Below, piece by piece: positions 27,782 through 38,015 of a stretch of DNA of 64,000 nt. The stretch comes from Vagococcus vulneris (GTDB lineage Bacteria > Bacillota > Bacilli > Lactobacillales > Vagococcaceae): NCBI RefSeq assembly GCF_003950515.1, contig NZ_NGJS01000009.1, forward strand, positions 39,875 to 103,874, read 5' to 3'. Numbering within the stretch: position 1 is the first letter of the stretch; the number at the start of each line of letters is the position of its first letter. The position numbers and the translations under genes were made by a program. Under the pieces are notes generated by a model, which had not been told where the DNA came from, did not search any database, and saw only the letters and a program-made list of their open reading frames with translations.

Positions 27782-29932
27782 TTACCTTGAAAATCGTCCA
27801 CGTATGTTATCCCAGGCTTCACCAACCCGATCCGCACCTTCTTTGATGCCATCAGTTACTTTATTCACACCATCTTTAACGGTATCACTAAATGAATTCG
27901 CACCGTCTTTAACTTTTCCGCCTAATTCGTCCCAATCACGACCGCTTTCTTCTGTTGTCTGATTCTGTTGATTGACATCTTGAACTGAAAACGGGGTGTT
28001 AGGTGATGAGGGCAGCACACGCTGCATCTCGTCTTTAAAAATACTTGATAACAAGCTACCACTTGAACCAGTTAAATAGTGATCTTTTCCGCTCTTGTCA
28101 AAGCCCATCCACGTTGCAACGACAACATCTGGCGTATAGCCAATAATCCACTGATCTTTAGACATTCCGTCAGCACTTATATTTTCTGTTGTTCCAGTCT
28201 TTCCGGCGATTGTATACCCGCTGGGACTTGCCTCAATCCCTGTACCAGAACTGAAAACACCTTGCAGCATACTTGTCATTGTATTGGCGACCTCCGGTGT
28301 TGTTACACGTGTTTCTTTTGACTTAGCATTCTCATAAATAATTGTTCCTGTCGAGTCCTCAATCCGCGTAATAAAGTGTGGGTCATAACGAATCCCTTCA
28401 TTAGCAAAAACACCATAGGCACTTGCCATTGCAGCTGGGGTGGTTCCCTTAGTCAACCCGCCGAGAGCTAAGCCATAATAACGGTCCTTTTCATCAAGCT
28501 TGATTCCAAATTGTTCTGATTTTTTAAAACCTCGGTCAATCCCTATCTCATGTAGCAGCCAAACAGCTGGTGCATTTAAACTCTGTGCCAATGCTTCGTA
28601 CATCGGCACTTCGCCGCTATAAGTTCGTGAATAGTTTTGTACATCATAATAATCTAAAGCCTGGTCTTTCAACATATCTTCAGGTTTATACCCTGCTTCT
28701 AAAGCTGATGTATATACAGATAAAGGTTTCATCGTTGAACCAGGCGATAAGTTAGAATCCATTGCACGATTCCAACCACGGTATTGATATTCACGACCAC
28801 CAATAACACCCATTACACCACCATTTTTTGGATTTAAGGCAATGGAAGCTCCTTCTACAATGGCACCATCTGCCGCGTTTGCTGGAAATAGACTATCATT
28901 AGCAAACGTTTGATCCATGCCTTGCTGATATTTTTGATCGAGTGCTGTAAATATTTTATACCCACCGTTTGAAATATCGTCATCTTTAAGCTTAGTGACA
29001 CGAACAGCTTCGTCAATTACTGCATCAAAATATGACGGATAGCGATATGAATCATGATTCGGCTGATAAGTATCATTAACATATAAAGGCTCTTTCATTA
29101 GTTTTTTTGCTGTAGCATCATCCAATTTACCATTATCAACCATTACCGATAATACAGTATCGCGGCGTGCTACCGCACGATCCATATGATCAATCGGATT
29201 ATAAATACTTGGTCCTTTCAACATTCCCGCTAACACTGCTGCTTCATCAACCGTAACATCTTTAGCATCTTTACCGAAGTATTTGCGTGACGCATCTTGA
29301 ACACCCCAGACACCATTCCCAAAATAAGATTTATTTAAATACATCTCTAAAATTTCATCTTTTGAATATTTTTTTTCAATCTCGATTGCTAAAAATAATT
29401 CTTTCGCTTTCCGTGTTACCGTTTGCTCCTGTGTCAATTTAGCATTTTTGGCTAGTTGCTGTGTGATGGTACTCCCACCACCGCCGCTCGCATTACGATT
29501 GATCACACTACGAACAGCTGCTCTGGCAATCCCCTTAACATCATATCCGTGATGTTCATAAAATCGCCGATCTTCTGTTGAAATAACGGCATCTTTAATA
29601 TAGGGAGACACTTGGTCTATTGAGACAAAGCTGCCTTTAGCCCCGTACACTGACAGTGTTCCAGCCTCATCACCATCCTTATCATAGATAGTCGTTACTT
29701 GCTGCAGACCAGATTTTAACGTATCAATATTGGCTGTTTTAGCCAGATAAAATAAATAGATACTTGTAATTAATGTGACAGATAAAGCTAATAATAAAAT
29801 TATTTTATTAATATGATATTTTTTCCAGAGGCGCTTTCGCCAAGCATGGAATGTCGCAAAATGGGGCTTGAACCACGCCCAAAACTGCTGCAATTTCTCT
29901 CTGCAGGCTGTCATTATTTTTTTTACGTCCAT
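27782..29932 (-). CDS. Class A penicillin-binding protein (transglycosylase/transpeptidase)
   Basis: About 716 residues. Short cytoplasmic part, membrane helix IILLLALSVTLITSIYLFYLA, glycosyltransferase domain (EDRRFYEHHGYDVKGIARA, STITQQLAKN, KSYFGNGVWG) and transpeptidase domain with SPGSTMKPL (catalytic Ser), SLN and AGKTGTTEN. It polymerises and crosslinks peptidoglycan outside the membrane. The family resembles PBP2a of enterococci. The C-terminal about 60 residues repeat a VKDGANSF / VKDGVNKV / IKEGADRV pattern. I start at the ATG with AAAGGAGAG, 23 codons inside the longest frame. Confidence 0.93.
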   Translation of the reverse strand: MDVKKIMTACREKLQQFWAWFKPHFATFHAWRKRLWKKYHINKIILLLALSVTLITSIYLFYLAKTANIDTLKSGLQQVTTIYDKDGDEAGTLSVYGAKGSFVSIDQVSPYIKDAVISTEDRRFYEHHGYDVKGIARAAVRSVINRNASGGGGSTITQQLAKNAKLTQEQTVTRKAKELFLAIEIEKKYSKDEILEMYLNKSYFGNGVWGVQDASRKYFGKDAKDVTVDEAAVLAGMLKGPSIYNPIDHMDRAVARRDTVLSVMVDNGKLDDATAKKLMKEPLYVNDTYQPNHDSYRYPSYFDAVIDEAVRVTKLKDDDISNGGYKIFTALDQKYQQGMDQTFANDSLFPANAADGAIVEGASIALNPKNGGVMGVIGGREYQYRGWNRAMDSNLSPGSTMKPLSVYTSALEAGYKPEDMLKDQALDYYDVQNYSRTYSGEVPMYEALAQSLNAPAVWLLHEIGIDRGFKKSEQFGIKLDEKDRYYGLALGGLTKGTTPAAMASAYGVFANEGIRYDPHFITRIEDSTGTIIYENAKSKETRVTTPEVANTMTSMLQGVFSSGTGIEASPSGYTIAGKTGTTENISADGMSKDQWIIGYTPDVVVATWMGFDKSGKDHYLTGSSGSLLSSIFKDEMQRVLPSSPNTPFSVQDVNQQNQTTEESGRDWDELGGKVKDGANSFSDTVKDGVNKVTDGIKEGADRVGEAWDNIRGRFSR

Positions 29933-30129
29933 AGTCTCTCCTTTATCATGCGTATACATGAAATCTTGCAAATTATTCTTGCTTAGTTTAGCATAAATCA
30001 TGTGCTTGTTAATGAGTCTAAAGACTGACTCATCCGCAATAGTTTAACACAAAGTTATTAATTTTATGTGTTACAATCTTTAAAAAACAGTAAATTAATC
30101 AAAGAATATCTACTAAGGAGTCACATTAA

Positions 30130-30999
30130 ATGAAATTATCAATTACTTTATCACCCCATTACCAGCCAACAGCTATTCGTGATCTTCTTGAAAACGAATG
30201 GCTAATTCCTCGTAAAACACGTCATTTTTTACGTATACGAAAAAATGTCACACGCAACGGGAAAACCGCTATGTTCCATGATATGGCTTACCCTGGTGAT
30301 ATTATTACACTAACCTTTGAAGCAGCAGATTACACTCAACCTCTGATACATCCCGGCAAAGCTAAAATAATAAATATTCTTTGGGAAGACGAACACATCA
30401 TTATTGTTGATAAACCGGCTGGTGTAAAGACTCACCCAAATCAACCTGATGAAAAAAATACATTATTAAATGATTTAGCGGCATATCTTTCCCCTCAAAA
30501 TCAATTACCCTATGTCGTCCATCGTTTGGATAAAGAAACAAGTGGAGCTATTTTATTTGCGAAAAATCCAATTATTTTACCTGTTTTAGGCCGCATGCTG
30601 GAGCAAAAGAAAATACAGCGGACCTATGAAGCTGAAATAGTCGGACACTTACCTCAAAAGACCATCATTATTGATAAACCAATCGGCAGACATCGGCATG
30701 ATAGAAGGAAACGGGTTATTGATCAAAAGGGAGGTCAGCGCGCAATTACACATGTCACTGAGGAAGCAATAAATTCTGAAACATCATGGGTAACCTGTCA
30801 ATTAGACACAGGTCGTACCCATCAAATCCGTGTTCACCTAAGTTCCATTGGACACCCGATTGTCGGTGACCCTTTGTATCAACAGCAAGGAAAAACAGCA
30901 CCTCGACTACAGCTGCACGCGAAGGAGCTGTCACTCATTCACCCTTTTACTAAAGTACCTGTTAATATAAAAACAGCACATCAGCTTTCTGAATTGTAA
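30130..30999 (+). CDS. RluA/RluD family pseudouridine synthase
   Basis: A 289-residue RNA pseudouridine synthase. N-terminal S4-like region (LRIRKNVTRNGKTAMFHDMAYPGD), then the RluA catalytic core: YVVHRLDKETSGAILFAKN with the catalytic Asp, ITHVTEE, LDTGRTHQIRVHLSSIGHPIVGDPLY and LQLHAKELSLIHP. The RNA target cannot be told from sequence. It stands alone on the plus strand; a small dyad ATGAGTC-N8-GACTCAT lies at 30011-30032 upstream. An AAGGAG site precedes the ATG. Confidence 0.94.
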   Translation: MKLSITLSPHYQPTAIRDLLENEWLIPRKTRHFLRIRKNVTRNGKTAMFHDMAYPGDIITLTFEAADYTQPLIHPGKAKIINILWEDEHIIIVDKPAGVKTHPNQPDEKNTLLNDLAAYLSPQNQLPYVVHRLDKETSGAILFAKNPIILPVLGRMLEQKKIQRTYEAEIVGHLPQKTIIIDKPIGRHRHDRRKRVIDQKGGQRAITHVTEEAINSETSWVTCQLDTGRTHQIRVHLSSIGHPIVGDPLYQQQGKTAPRLQLHAKELSLIHPFTKVPVNIKTAHQLSEL

Positions 31000-31654
31000 A
31001 TCGTCATGCCAGCTGAGGTGTCTTCCACTGAACAAGCATTAGGAGCCTTGCTTAAAATTAATTAATAATAAAAATCACCCGCGCAACTTGATGTATGCAA
31101 ACTGAATAGCGCGACAAATAATATCGGCGGCAGCCATTGATAGAGAAGTGTAGCAACTAGCCTAATACTAGTTAGCATAAATGAAGCGACGGCTATCCAA
31201 GTAAATTAATCTCTTTAATAGGGTAAATCCGAACTTTTGACGTAAATCATTCTATTTTTAAATCCGAAAAAAACACACATTGGAGGGATTAATAATTAAA
31301 AAAACGACCATATACCCCTTTGTGCATAATTACTAATAATACAAACGATACCAGCATTTTTAGAACAATGCCTAAACTTGGTCCAACCTGTTGAAGTGGT
31401 CCAGACAGTACACTGGTTTAGTACCTAAAATGTCAATTATTCTTAAATAACCAGACTATATAATTGGAGTTTAATCAGTTATTTCTTATTGTGTATGTAC
31501 CCAGCTTAATCCAAACTTCCATCGAGACACTTTCCAGTCTCTTCTTTTTAAGTGAAAAAACCTAATATTTACCTTATCTTATGTTACAATAGGAAACAAT
31601 AAAGAAAGACAGACACAAAGTATTTTGCGTCTGCATCCATTTAAGGGAGACTAT
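31000..31654. other. Gene-free stretch of about 650 bases, possible gene debris
   Basis: No frame of useful length with a ribosome site occurs here. A few fragments read like remains of genes on the plus strand, for example IVMPAEVSSTEQALGALL right after the pseudouridine synthase stop and IKKTTIYPFVHN after a GGAGGG at about 31282, both soon stopped or frameshifted. A membrane transporter remnant is one reading, held weakly. Small inverted repeats such as AACTAG-CCTAATA-CTAGTT (about 31155-31175) are present. No tRNA, CRISPR or known riboswitch was recognised. Confidence 0.4.
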
Positions 31655-32011
31655 ATGCTATTTATCATTTCAACACTACTTATATTTATTATCTCAATTA
31701 AATTAGCATCACTGTTAGGTGCGGTCTTGTTAACCGTTTTTTTTAAATTAAAGCAAAAAAGCCAAGGCTTGTCAGAAAGTGACTGGAATAAGTATTTCGA
31801 AACAATCAATACAAAAGGTTTAATGTTTAGAATGTACATCTCTTATTTTGTTGCATTGACTATCTTTGCAGTCTTTAACACCATCATCTTTTGGAACGGT
31901 GTCTACGGATACGGTATTGCTTTGATTATCGGCGGGATGTTTTATACTTACTCACGCTACAAACAAAATAAAGATAAAATCTCTATTATTTTTCAAAAAA
32001 AAGACGATTAA
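31655..32011 (+). CDS. Small membrane protein of unknown function
   Basis: About 118 residues, no recognised family. Three membrane helices are apparent: LFIISTLLIFIISIKLASLLGAVLLTVFF (possibly one long or two short), MYISYFVALTIFAVFNTIIFW and YGIALIIGGMFYTY, with a Lys/Asp-rich end. The ATG at 31655 has AAGGGAG at the right distance; the longer frame from 31625 lacks one. It is followed by a strong terminator. It follows the gene-free region and precedes a small convergent gene. Confidence 0.7.
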   Translation: MLFIISTLLIFIISIKLASLLGAVLLTVFFKLKQKSQGLSESDWNKYFETINTKGLMFRMYISYFVALTIFAVFNTIIFWNGVYGYGIALIIGGMFYTYSRYKQNKDKISIIFQKKDD

Positions 32012-32023
32012 ATGTCAGAAGTT

Positions 32024-32062
32024 AAAAAACAGCTGTATCATCCTAAGATACGGCTGTTTTTT
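32024..32062. terminator. Strong terminator after the small membrane protein gene
   Basis: Stem AAAAAACAGCTGTATC / GATACGGCTGTTTTTT with a 7-base loop; symmetrical A- and T-runs allow it to serve the convergent 32097 gene too. Confidence 0.92.
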
Positions 32063-32096
32063 ATATCTGTATTATGTCTACTAAATTATTAAATAA

Positions 32097-32309
32097 CTAT
32101 CTTTTACTTTTTTGTTCTTCGATAGTTGCATCCATATTATCAATATTTATAGAACTACCGTTAAGTCCACCGGTAACTCCAGCGCCACCACCACTAAAAC
32201 CTGTGTTCACCATTTTATCCCAGCCTTTTAAAGGTTTCTTTCCTTGTGAACGTAATTTATCATTTTTTATGCGGATTTTCTCTGATTTTAACAATTCTTT
32301 TTCTGACAT
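32097..32309 (-). CDS. Small Lys/Gly-rich hypothetical protein (DUF6366-like?)
   Basis: A 70-residue protein. First half is strongly charged and helical (MSEKELLKSEKIRIKNDKLR), then a Pro-Leu-Lys turn, a Gly-rich stretch (GFSGGGAGVTGGLNG) and an acidic/basic end. A consensus AAAGGAGGA site lies at proper distance, so I take it as real although an overlapping frame exists on the other strand. The layout recalls small DUF6366-type proteins of Firmicutes, but I am not sure. Function unknown. Confidence 0.6.
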   Translation of the reverse strand: MSEKELLKSEKIRIKNDKLRSQGKKPLKGWDKMVNTGFSGGGAGVTGGLNGSSINIDNMDATIEEQKSKR

Positions 32310-32648
32310 AAAAATTCCTCCTTTACTTTTAAAGTTAGAAAAAACTAAACTAAAAAAATAAAAATATTAACAATCAATATGAGTTTATTAGTCCTTTTCA
32401 TCAATTTTATCGGATATCAATGAATTAAAATTTAACCTGCTTCTAAACGTTTCTAAACATATTCAAATTGAATCCATCAGTAATCCATTAACCAGACTAA
32501 TGACGGAGCAATACTGGCAACGATAAATCTGCCTTTAAAAAATTTAATGATTACCAATTTTTATCCTAACAATACGGACCAACAACTTTATTTGTCGTGT
32601 AGCGTAACATAATTTGATACTAAAAAAGATCTGATAAAGTATTTTAAA
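32310..32648. other. Intergenic region upstream of the 32097 gene and downstream of selA
   Basis: About 340 A/T-rich bases. It must hold the 32097 gene's promoter and the end of the sel operon transcript. No clear terminator follows selA; only an A-run with weak dyads (about 32622-32645) is seen. A direct repeat TTCTAAAC occurs twice near 32442-32457. No gene recognised. Confidence 0.5.
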
Positions 32649-34034
32649 TTACTGGAACACTGTAGACAGTTCCTTGCATAACGTATCATCATCACCAGAC
32701 AGCAGTGTTCGTACGTCTATCAATATTTGATTGTTTTTAACTCGAACAATAATCGGTGTTTCAGCTAAACGTAAAGCTTCTTCTAATTCAGCCGCTGAAA
32801 ATCTATCAGAGTACAAGGCGACAACAAAAGTATCCAAATAATATTCTGGAAATGATCCGCCACCAATGTTACTTTTTTCTGCCAGAATTTCAGCTTGCAA
32901 TGGTAAATTCAACGATTGAATTTTTTCAAATAATTGTTCAGCACGATGCTGACATTCCACTGCTGATAAACCTATCATTTGTAATGTGGGTACTTCTCTA
33001 AAAGCTAGGTCTGAATCAGCATAACAATGCAACGTTGCTTCTAGCATGGACAATGTCATTTTATCAACTCGCAGAGCTCGCAGTAACTGATTTTTTTTCA
33101 TTGGCTCAATGTACTTTTTCTTACCAACTATTATTCCCGCTTGCGGGCCGCCCAACAACTTATCGCCGCTGAATGTCACAACATCACACCCTTGATCAAG
33201 TGCCTCTTTTATCGTTGGTTCATACGGCAACCCAAATTGCTGTAAATCATAAAACAAACCACTGCCTAAATCATTGATTAACGGCAAACCATGTTGATGT
33301 GCTAATTCAGACAGTTCTTCAATACTCGGTGCTTCAGTGAAACCTACAATACGATAATTACTCGTATGAACTTTCATCAGTGCGCCCGTATTTTCCGTAA
33401 TAGCAGTGGCATAATCAGATAGGTGTGTTTTATTTGTTGTACCAACTTCACTAACACTTCCACCGCCCATTTTAATAACTTCTGGTATACGGAATGACCC
33501 TCCAATCTCCACTAATTCACCGCGCGATACCACGACTTCCTTTTCTGGAACAAGTGTACCCAATACTAACAATACCGCAGCAGCATTATTATTAACTACC
33601 AAAACATCTTCTGCGCCTGTCAGTTGTTTTATGATACCTTCCAGGTGCTGATACCTTGAGCCACGTCTCCCCTCTGACAAATCATACTCTAAATTTGTGT
33701 AAGAACAAGCCGTTTCAAGCAGCTGAGTTTTCAACTTAGGACTAAGTAAAGATCTACCTAAATTAGTGTGAACAATCGTTCCTGTACCGTTCACAACAAC
33801 TTTTAGTGAATAAGCTGCCTGCTGTTGCAGTTTTTCCGTAATTCTTTGGTAGAATTCATCAGCAGTCGGCAACACATTGCGCGTACCGTCCAAAATCTCT
33901 ATACGTATCTCCTTTAAACACTTCTGAATGACATCTTTTGTTACTGATAGTGTGTAATTTTCTATTAACTGTCCTGACTGATTCAGCAATTCATTCACTG
34001 ATGGAAGTTGTGACAGTAACTGTCTATTTACCAT
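32649..34034 (-). CDS. selA: L-seryl-tRNA(Sec) selenium transferase
   Basis: A 461-residue PLP enzyme converting Ser-tRNA(Sec) to Sec-tRNA(Sec) with selenophosphate, in the cytoplasm. Typical N-terminus LLSQLPSVNELL, then VVNGTGTIVHTNLGRSLLS, NNNAAAVLLVL, the aspartate loop LINDLGSGLF and the PLP lysine in FSGDKLLGGPQAGIIVG. Length is standard for bacterial SelA. It is the last gene of the selD-yedF-DUF3343-selB-csd-selA operon, eight bases after the desulfurase gene. Together with selB, selD and the tRNA gene at 48654 it completes the Sec pathway. Confidence 0.96.
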   Translation of the reverse strand: MVNRQLLSQLPSVNELLNQSGQLIENYTLSVTKDVIQKCLKEIRIEILDGTRNVLPTADEFYQRITEKLQQQAAYSLKVVVNGTGTIVHTNLGRSLLSPKLKTQLLETACSYTNLEYDLSEGRRGSRYQHLEGIIKQLTGAEDVLVVNNNAAAVLLVLGTLVPEKEVVVSRGELVEIGGSFRIPEVIKMGGGSVSEVGTTNKTHLSDYATAITENTGALMKVHTSNYRIVGFTEAPSIEELSELAHQHGLPLINDLGSGLFYDLQQFGLPYEPTIKEALDQGCDVVTFSGDKLLGGPQAGIIVGKKKYIEPMKKNQLLRALRVDKMTLSMLEATLHCYADSDLAFREVPTLQMIGLSAVECQHRAEQLFEKIQSLNLPLQAEILAEKSNIGGGSFPEYYLDTFVVALYSDRFSAAELEEALRLAETPIIVRVKNNQILIDVRTLLSGDDDTLCKELSTVFQ

Positions 34035-34041
34035 AATTTCA

Positions 34042-35196
34042 CTACTTTCTACTTAGTTCATTTATTATTTGGGTAACATGTTCAATTTCTTCATACGTGT
34101 TAAAATTTGAAAAAGAACAGCGGACAGTTCCGGTTTTTTTTGTTCCTAACACCTCGTGCATTTTGGGGGCACAGTGATAACCCGGTCTAGTAGCAATCTG
34201 ATGATGCTCCCAAAGATAGTTGCTGACCTCTGCTGAATCGATTCCTACTAAATTAAACGATACAACACCTGTATGTACTAAATCATCATTTTGATAGAGA
34301 ACAATATTATTATTGTTGCTTAACCCGCTTAAAAAAGCATCTCGCAATTGCTGCAGCCCCAACTGAATCCTGGCGGGGGTTTTTTCTAAAATATATTCTA
34401 ATCCAGCACCTAATCCGCTGATTCCAGCAACGTTCATAGTCCCAGCTTCTAACAATATTGGGTATGTTTGCGGTTGAACCATTGAAAAAGACTGAATCCC
34501 GTCTCCTCCAGTAATCAGAGGTTCTATCATCAACTCTTTTCGAACACACAAACCCCCTGTACCTGTTGGACCGTACAATGATTTATGCCCTGTAAAACAC
34601 AAAATGTCAATCAGCCCATCTGATAGATCTATCGACACCTGGCCCATCGTCTGTGAAGCATCCACAATCAACAAAAACCCATACTGTTGTTTCCAAAACT
34701 TGATACGTGTCAGATCTAATATATTCCCTGTCACATTCGAACCGTGATTGACAATAACTACATCTGGCTTCATTTGTTTTATTGTTCGCTCAAATTCCTC
34801 ATAATTCAAATCCCCTGAAATCGGTGTACTGGAGATAAATTCGACTTCCGCCGAGCGTTCTTTTACCACTTGGTAAACCGGCCGCAATACTGCATTATGT
34901 TCCCACGTGGTAGTCACTATCTTTTGCCCTCGAAGAATTGTTCCCTTGATAGCCATATTTAACGCAGTCGTTGCATTTGCAGCGAATACCACCTCGTAAG
35001 TTTCTGGTGAATGAACTAACTCTTTCACCAAATTTCTGACTTTTTCAACTTCACGGAAACTATTCAATGAAAAATCGTGCGAACCGCGTGCTGGATTGCC
35101 GAACTGTTGAGATTGAATCGTTTGGTATACCCTTTCAGCTACTTCTACTGGTTTTTGAACTGTTGTTGCTGCATTATCGAAATAAACTGCTGTCAT
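34042..35196 (-). CDS. Class V aminotransferase: cysteine desulfurase / selenocysteine lyase
   Basis: A 384-residue PLP enzyme of the NifS/Csd family. It starts VYFDNAATTVQKP, has NHGSNVTGNILDL, DASQTMGQVSID, the PLP lysine in FTGHKSLYGPTGTGGL and the active Cys in RPGYHCAPKMHE. The enzyme removes S or Se from cysteine or selenocysteine. Its place between selB and selA argues that it feeds selenium to SelD rather than building Fe-S clusters. This family member often accompanies Se-utilisation genes in Firmicutes. SufS-type use cannot be excluded. Confidence 0.92.
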   Translation of the reverse strand: MTAVYFDNAATTVQKPVEVAERVYQTIQSQQFGNPARGSHDFSLNSFREVEKVRNLVKELVHSPETYEVVFAANATTALNMAIKGTILRGQKIVTTTWEHNAVLRPVYQVVKERSAEVEFISSTPISGDLNYEEFERTIKQMKPDVVIVNHGSNVTGNILDLTRIKFWKQQYGFLLIVDASQTMGQVSIDLSDGLIDILCFTGHKSLYGPTGTGGLCVRKELMIEPLITGGDGIQSFSMVQPQTYPILLEAGTMNVAGISGLGAGLEYILEKTPARIQLGLQQLRDAFLSGLSNNNNIVLYQNDDLVHTGVVSFNLVGIDSAEVSNYLWEHHQIATRPGYHCAPKMHEVLGTKKTGTVRCSFSNFNTYEEIEHVTQIINELSRK

Positions 35197-35210
35197 CTTA
35201 TCTCACCGCC

Positions 35211-37106
35211 TTATGACTTCTTTTCAACCAAAATACGTGTGTTTTCAACACGTTCCGTAATGTGTTGCCCATCTAGATATTCTAAAATCAACATTGATGC
35301 CTTGCGACTTGATTGTGTCATATCTCGAAAATTTGCCAATGTCATTTTACCATTTTCATGAATAAATTGACGAACCTCTTCAATTGCATGGACCAACACA
35401 TCCTTAGAAATAACATATTCAAAGGTTAAAGAAATAACTGATTCTCCTTCTAAAGCTTCTAAAACAGACACTGCATTTTTATCTAATTCAATGAGTTCTT
35501 CTTTTTTTATTGGCATATATCCTGATTTTTTAAGTGCTGTTTCTATTTTTTCTTGTGCAACGAGCTGATATTTATTAAAGATAACTTCAAAATCTGGTAA
35601 CGCTACATATTGGTTAGTCACAACTAACTGATGTTTATCTTTTAAATAAGTTAATATGTCTGTTATTTCCTTATTAGATAGATCTGATTGTAATTTAGAG
35701 CGGAATTCTTCAATCGGCATACCCTTTCTTAAACGGTATTTTTTATGATATTGTTCCAAATAGCCAATCATCTTAGTTTTAACCATAATCAACCGTTTTT
35801 GGCTCATCCAGCGCTCATTATTCAACTTAATTACTTCTTGTTTGTCACTTAAATCAGCCAAAATAGTCTGTAATTCTGCGGCATCCTGACCAAAATAAGT
35901 ATCTATTTCTTTAAATGATACAAGCGCATTTTTTTGATGAAGCAAGAAATCTAGTATCAGATAATCTAAAGTTCCTTCATCCTTCACTTTTAGGCTATCT
36001 AATACATCTTGTTTAAAACGTCGATGTTTTACAGGGGCTGCGTCTAATACTTGCCCCCCGCCAATCGTCATAACAGGGGAGTACGTTCTCAAAATAAAGT
36101 AGTCGCCGGCCTTAACCGCGACTTGCTCTTCCAAACGCAGTTGAATAAATCCTTCATCACCTGGCTGAACACTCTCGGTACCAATCGGGACTACCCGTGC
36201 AAATACTTCACGCGTACCAATCAAAACACGAACCCTATTCCATAAATCAATACCAATTGGCGAATCCTTTAAACAAGATACTTTAACATCAAGCATCCAA
36301 GTTGTTTCAAGCGTTTCACCATTCGTCAATACATCACCGCGTTTAACATCTTCTGTTGAAACATTCGCCAAATTAAGCGCTGTTCTTTGTCCAGCACTTG
36401 CCGTTTTTTGATTTTCTTCGTGTACTTGAATATTTCTTATTTTGGCACTTTTACCGTTTGGAAAAATAGTTACTTCATCACCAACTGCCACAATACCATC
36501 TAATAAAGTACCTGTCACAATTGTTCCAAATCCTTTAACAGAAAACGAACGGTCTACATTTAAACGACCTGGACCATAAACTGGTACATCCGGTTGTGCC
36601 GCAACAAATTGTTGGACAGTTTCTTTTAACTCATCTAAGCCTTTTCCACTGACTGCATCGGTTTCAATAAGCGGAGCATCAGCTAAAGTTGTACCTGCCA
36701 GTTGTTCATGAATATCATCGCGAACTAACTCTAATAATTCAGGATCAACTGTATCACATTTAGTCAAAACAATTAGATAATTTTTAATGCCTAACAAGGT
36801 CATAATGTCTAAATGTTCTTTAGTTTGCGGCATGATACCTTCATTAGCATCAATGACTAATAACACCAAATCGATTCCCGGAAGTCCAGCTACCATATTT
36901 TTAATAAACCGTTCGTGTCCAGGAACATCAACTATACCGACACGTTGGTGATTTGGTAGATCCAAATATGCAAAACCTAAATTAATGGATAATCCCCGCT
37001 GTTTTTCCTCATTTGTCGTATCTGTTTCTATACCAGTCAGCCCTTTAACCAGTGTCGTTTTTCCATGGTCAATATGACCCGCGGTTCCCAATACAATATC
37101 TGCCAT
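35211..37106 (-). CDS. selB: Selenocysteine-specific elongation factor SelB
   Basis: A 631-residue GTPase that carries Sec-tRNA(Sec) to UGA codons marked by a SECIS hairpin. G motifs: [40 protein letters not shown] and [10 protein letters not shown]-Tu-like domains 2 and 3 follow, then the long C-terminal winged-helix region (about residues 400-631) that binds SECIS RNA. It starts two bases after the Se/S-carrier-like gene. Presence of the full C-terminal region shows it is SelB and not another translational GTPase. Confidence 0.96.
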   Translation of the reverse strand: MADIVLGTAGHIDHGKTTLVKGLTGIETDTTNEEKQRGLSINLGFAYLDLPNHQRVGIVDVPGHERFIKNMVAGLPGIDLVLLVIDANEGIMPQTKEHLDIMTLLGIKNYLIVLTKCDTVDPELLELVRDDIHEQLAGTTLADAPLIETDAVSGKGLDELKETVQQFVAAQPDVPVYGPGRLNVDRSFSVKGFGTIVTGTLLDGIVAVGDEVTIFPNGKSAKIRNIQVHEENQKTASAGQRTALNLANVSTEDVKRGDVLTNGETLETTWMLDVKVSCLKDSPIGIDLWNRVRVLIGTREVFARVVPIGTESVQPGDEGFIQLRLEEQVAVKAGDYFILRTYSPVMTIGGGQVLDAAPVKHRRFKQDVLDSLKVKDEGTLDYLILDFLLHQKNALVSFKEIDTYFGQDAAELQTILADLSDKQEVIKLNNERWMSQKRLIMVKTKMIGYLEQYHKKYRLRKGMPIEEFRSKLQSDLSNKEITDILTYLKDKHQLVVTNQYVALPDFEVIFNKYQLVAQEKIETALKKSGYMPIKKEELIELDKNAVSVLEALEGESVISLTFEYVISKDVLVHAIEEVRQFIHENGKMTLANFRDMTQSSRKASMLILEYLDGQHITERVENTRILVEKKS

Positions 37107-37107
37107 T

Positions 37108-37374
37108 TTAAAACTCCTTAACTATTTGATACGTCATTTTTAATCCAACACCTTGCGCATGATACTGACCTTCAGCTGTTATCTTTTGTTCAGAAAGAAC
37201 TTGCATAATCTGAGTTTCATCTGCAAGTACATACTTTAACGAAAAACCACAACTCGCTTTGATTTGTTCTGGTGTTGAAATAATTCTAGCTTGTAAATGT
37301 TTTTCTTTAACAGCCTTTTCTGTAGACATTGCATCGTGTGTCGTTGAAAAAACTAATACTCCATAACTTTCCAT
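37108..37374 (-). CDS. DUF3343 protein, putative Se/S carrier-like
   Basis: An 88-residue protein of the DUF3343 group: YGVLVFSTTHDAMSTEKAVKEK at the N-terminus, then RIISTPEQIKASCGFSLKYV with the single conserved cysteine. Such proteins occur next to selD, yedF and selenium genes and have been proposed as sulfur or selenium carriers; no activity is proven to my knowledge. Here it lies between yedF and selB, two bases from selB, which fits a role in selenium delivery. Confidence 0.85.
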   Translation of the reverse strand: MESYGVLVFSTTHDAMSTEKAVKEKHLQARIISTPEQIKASCGFSLKYVLADETQIMQVLSEQKITAEGQYHAQGVGLKMTYQIVKEF

Positions 37375-37395
37375 AATGATTCTCCAATTTTACGA

Positions 37396-38001
37396 TTAAG
37401 GTTTTACAATGCGGTTTGCTTCACGCATCATTTCAACAATTCGATACATATTTGTAATTTCTCCAACCTGAATATCCTCTTTTAATCCATAAAAATCAAG
37501 ACAGGCACCGCAAGCATAAATTTCAACACCTGCTTCTGCCAAAGTTTTCAAATCAGAGATAGTATCTGGGTTTTCCGCAGTTAATTTGACACCCCCATTA
37601 TAAAAAATAGCACGTTTAGGTAATACATCTTGCTCAGTCAACGCATAAATAAATGTCTTTAATAAATTAGCCCCTAATTCATCTGAACCACGACCCATTA
37701 CGTCGGTATCTACAACTACGGTATATTCATCAGATGTTTTAACTGCGGCCACTGTTTCTTCAGCAATCGATTTATTAACACCCACTTCGTTACCTGTTGT
37801 TGAAATAGTGACTCGATAGAGAACATCTGATATTTTTTCGCATTGATATATATAATTTAATTGTTCCGCTAATTTCCTTAAATTTTGAGTCGCAATTTCA
37901 TTATCTACCAAGGTTGTAACTGTTTCATTTTCTTTAAGTGCCTTTTTTGTCTGAATAACTGGTAATGGGCAAGCCAATCCTCGAGCATCAATTTTTTTCA
38001 T
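37396..38001 (-). CDS. yedF: Selenium metabolism protein YedF (TusA-DsrE fusion)
   Basis: A 201-residue two-domain protein. The N-terminal TusA-like domain has MKKIDARGLACPLPVIQTKKAL with the active-site CPxP cysteine; the C-terminal DsrE-like domain shows VVVDTDVMGRGSDELGANLLKTFIYAL and AGVEIYACGACLDFYGL with a Cys pair. This fusion is a marker of selenium use in bacteria and probably passes selenium to SelD. It lies 14 bases downstream of selD. Confidence 0.92.
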   Translation of the reverse strand: MKKIDARGLACPLPVIQTKKALKENETVTTLVDNEIATQNLRKLAEQLNYIYQCEKISDVLYRVTISTTGNEVGVNKSIAEETVAAVKTSDEYTVVVDTDVMGRGSDELGANLLKTFIYALTEQDVLPKRAIFYNGGVKLTAENPDTISDLKTLAEAGVEIYACGACLDFYGLKEDIQVGEITNMYRIVEMMREANRIVKP

Positions 38002-38015
38002 TTTAGTCTATCTCC

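Noticed and set aside
32074..32361. Plus-strand frame of 95 residues over the small 32097 gene
   Set aside because: It starts inside a terminator flank without a ribosome site, and Pro/Ser-rich content arises from the Gly codons of the opposite strand.
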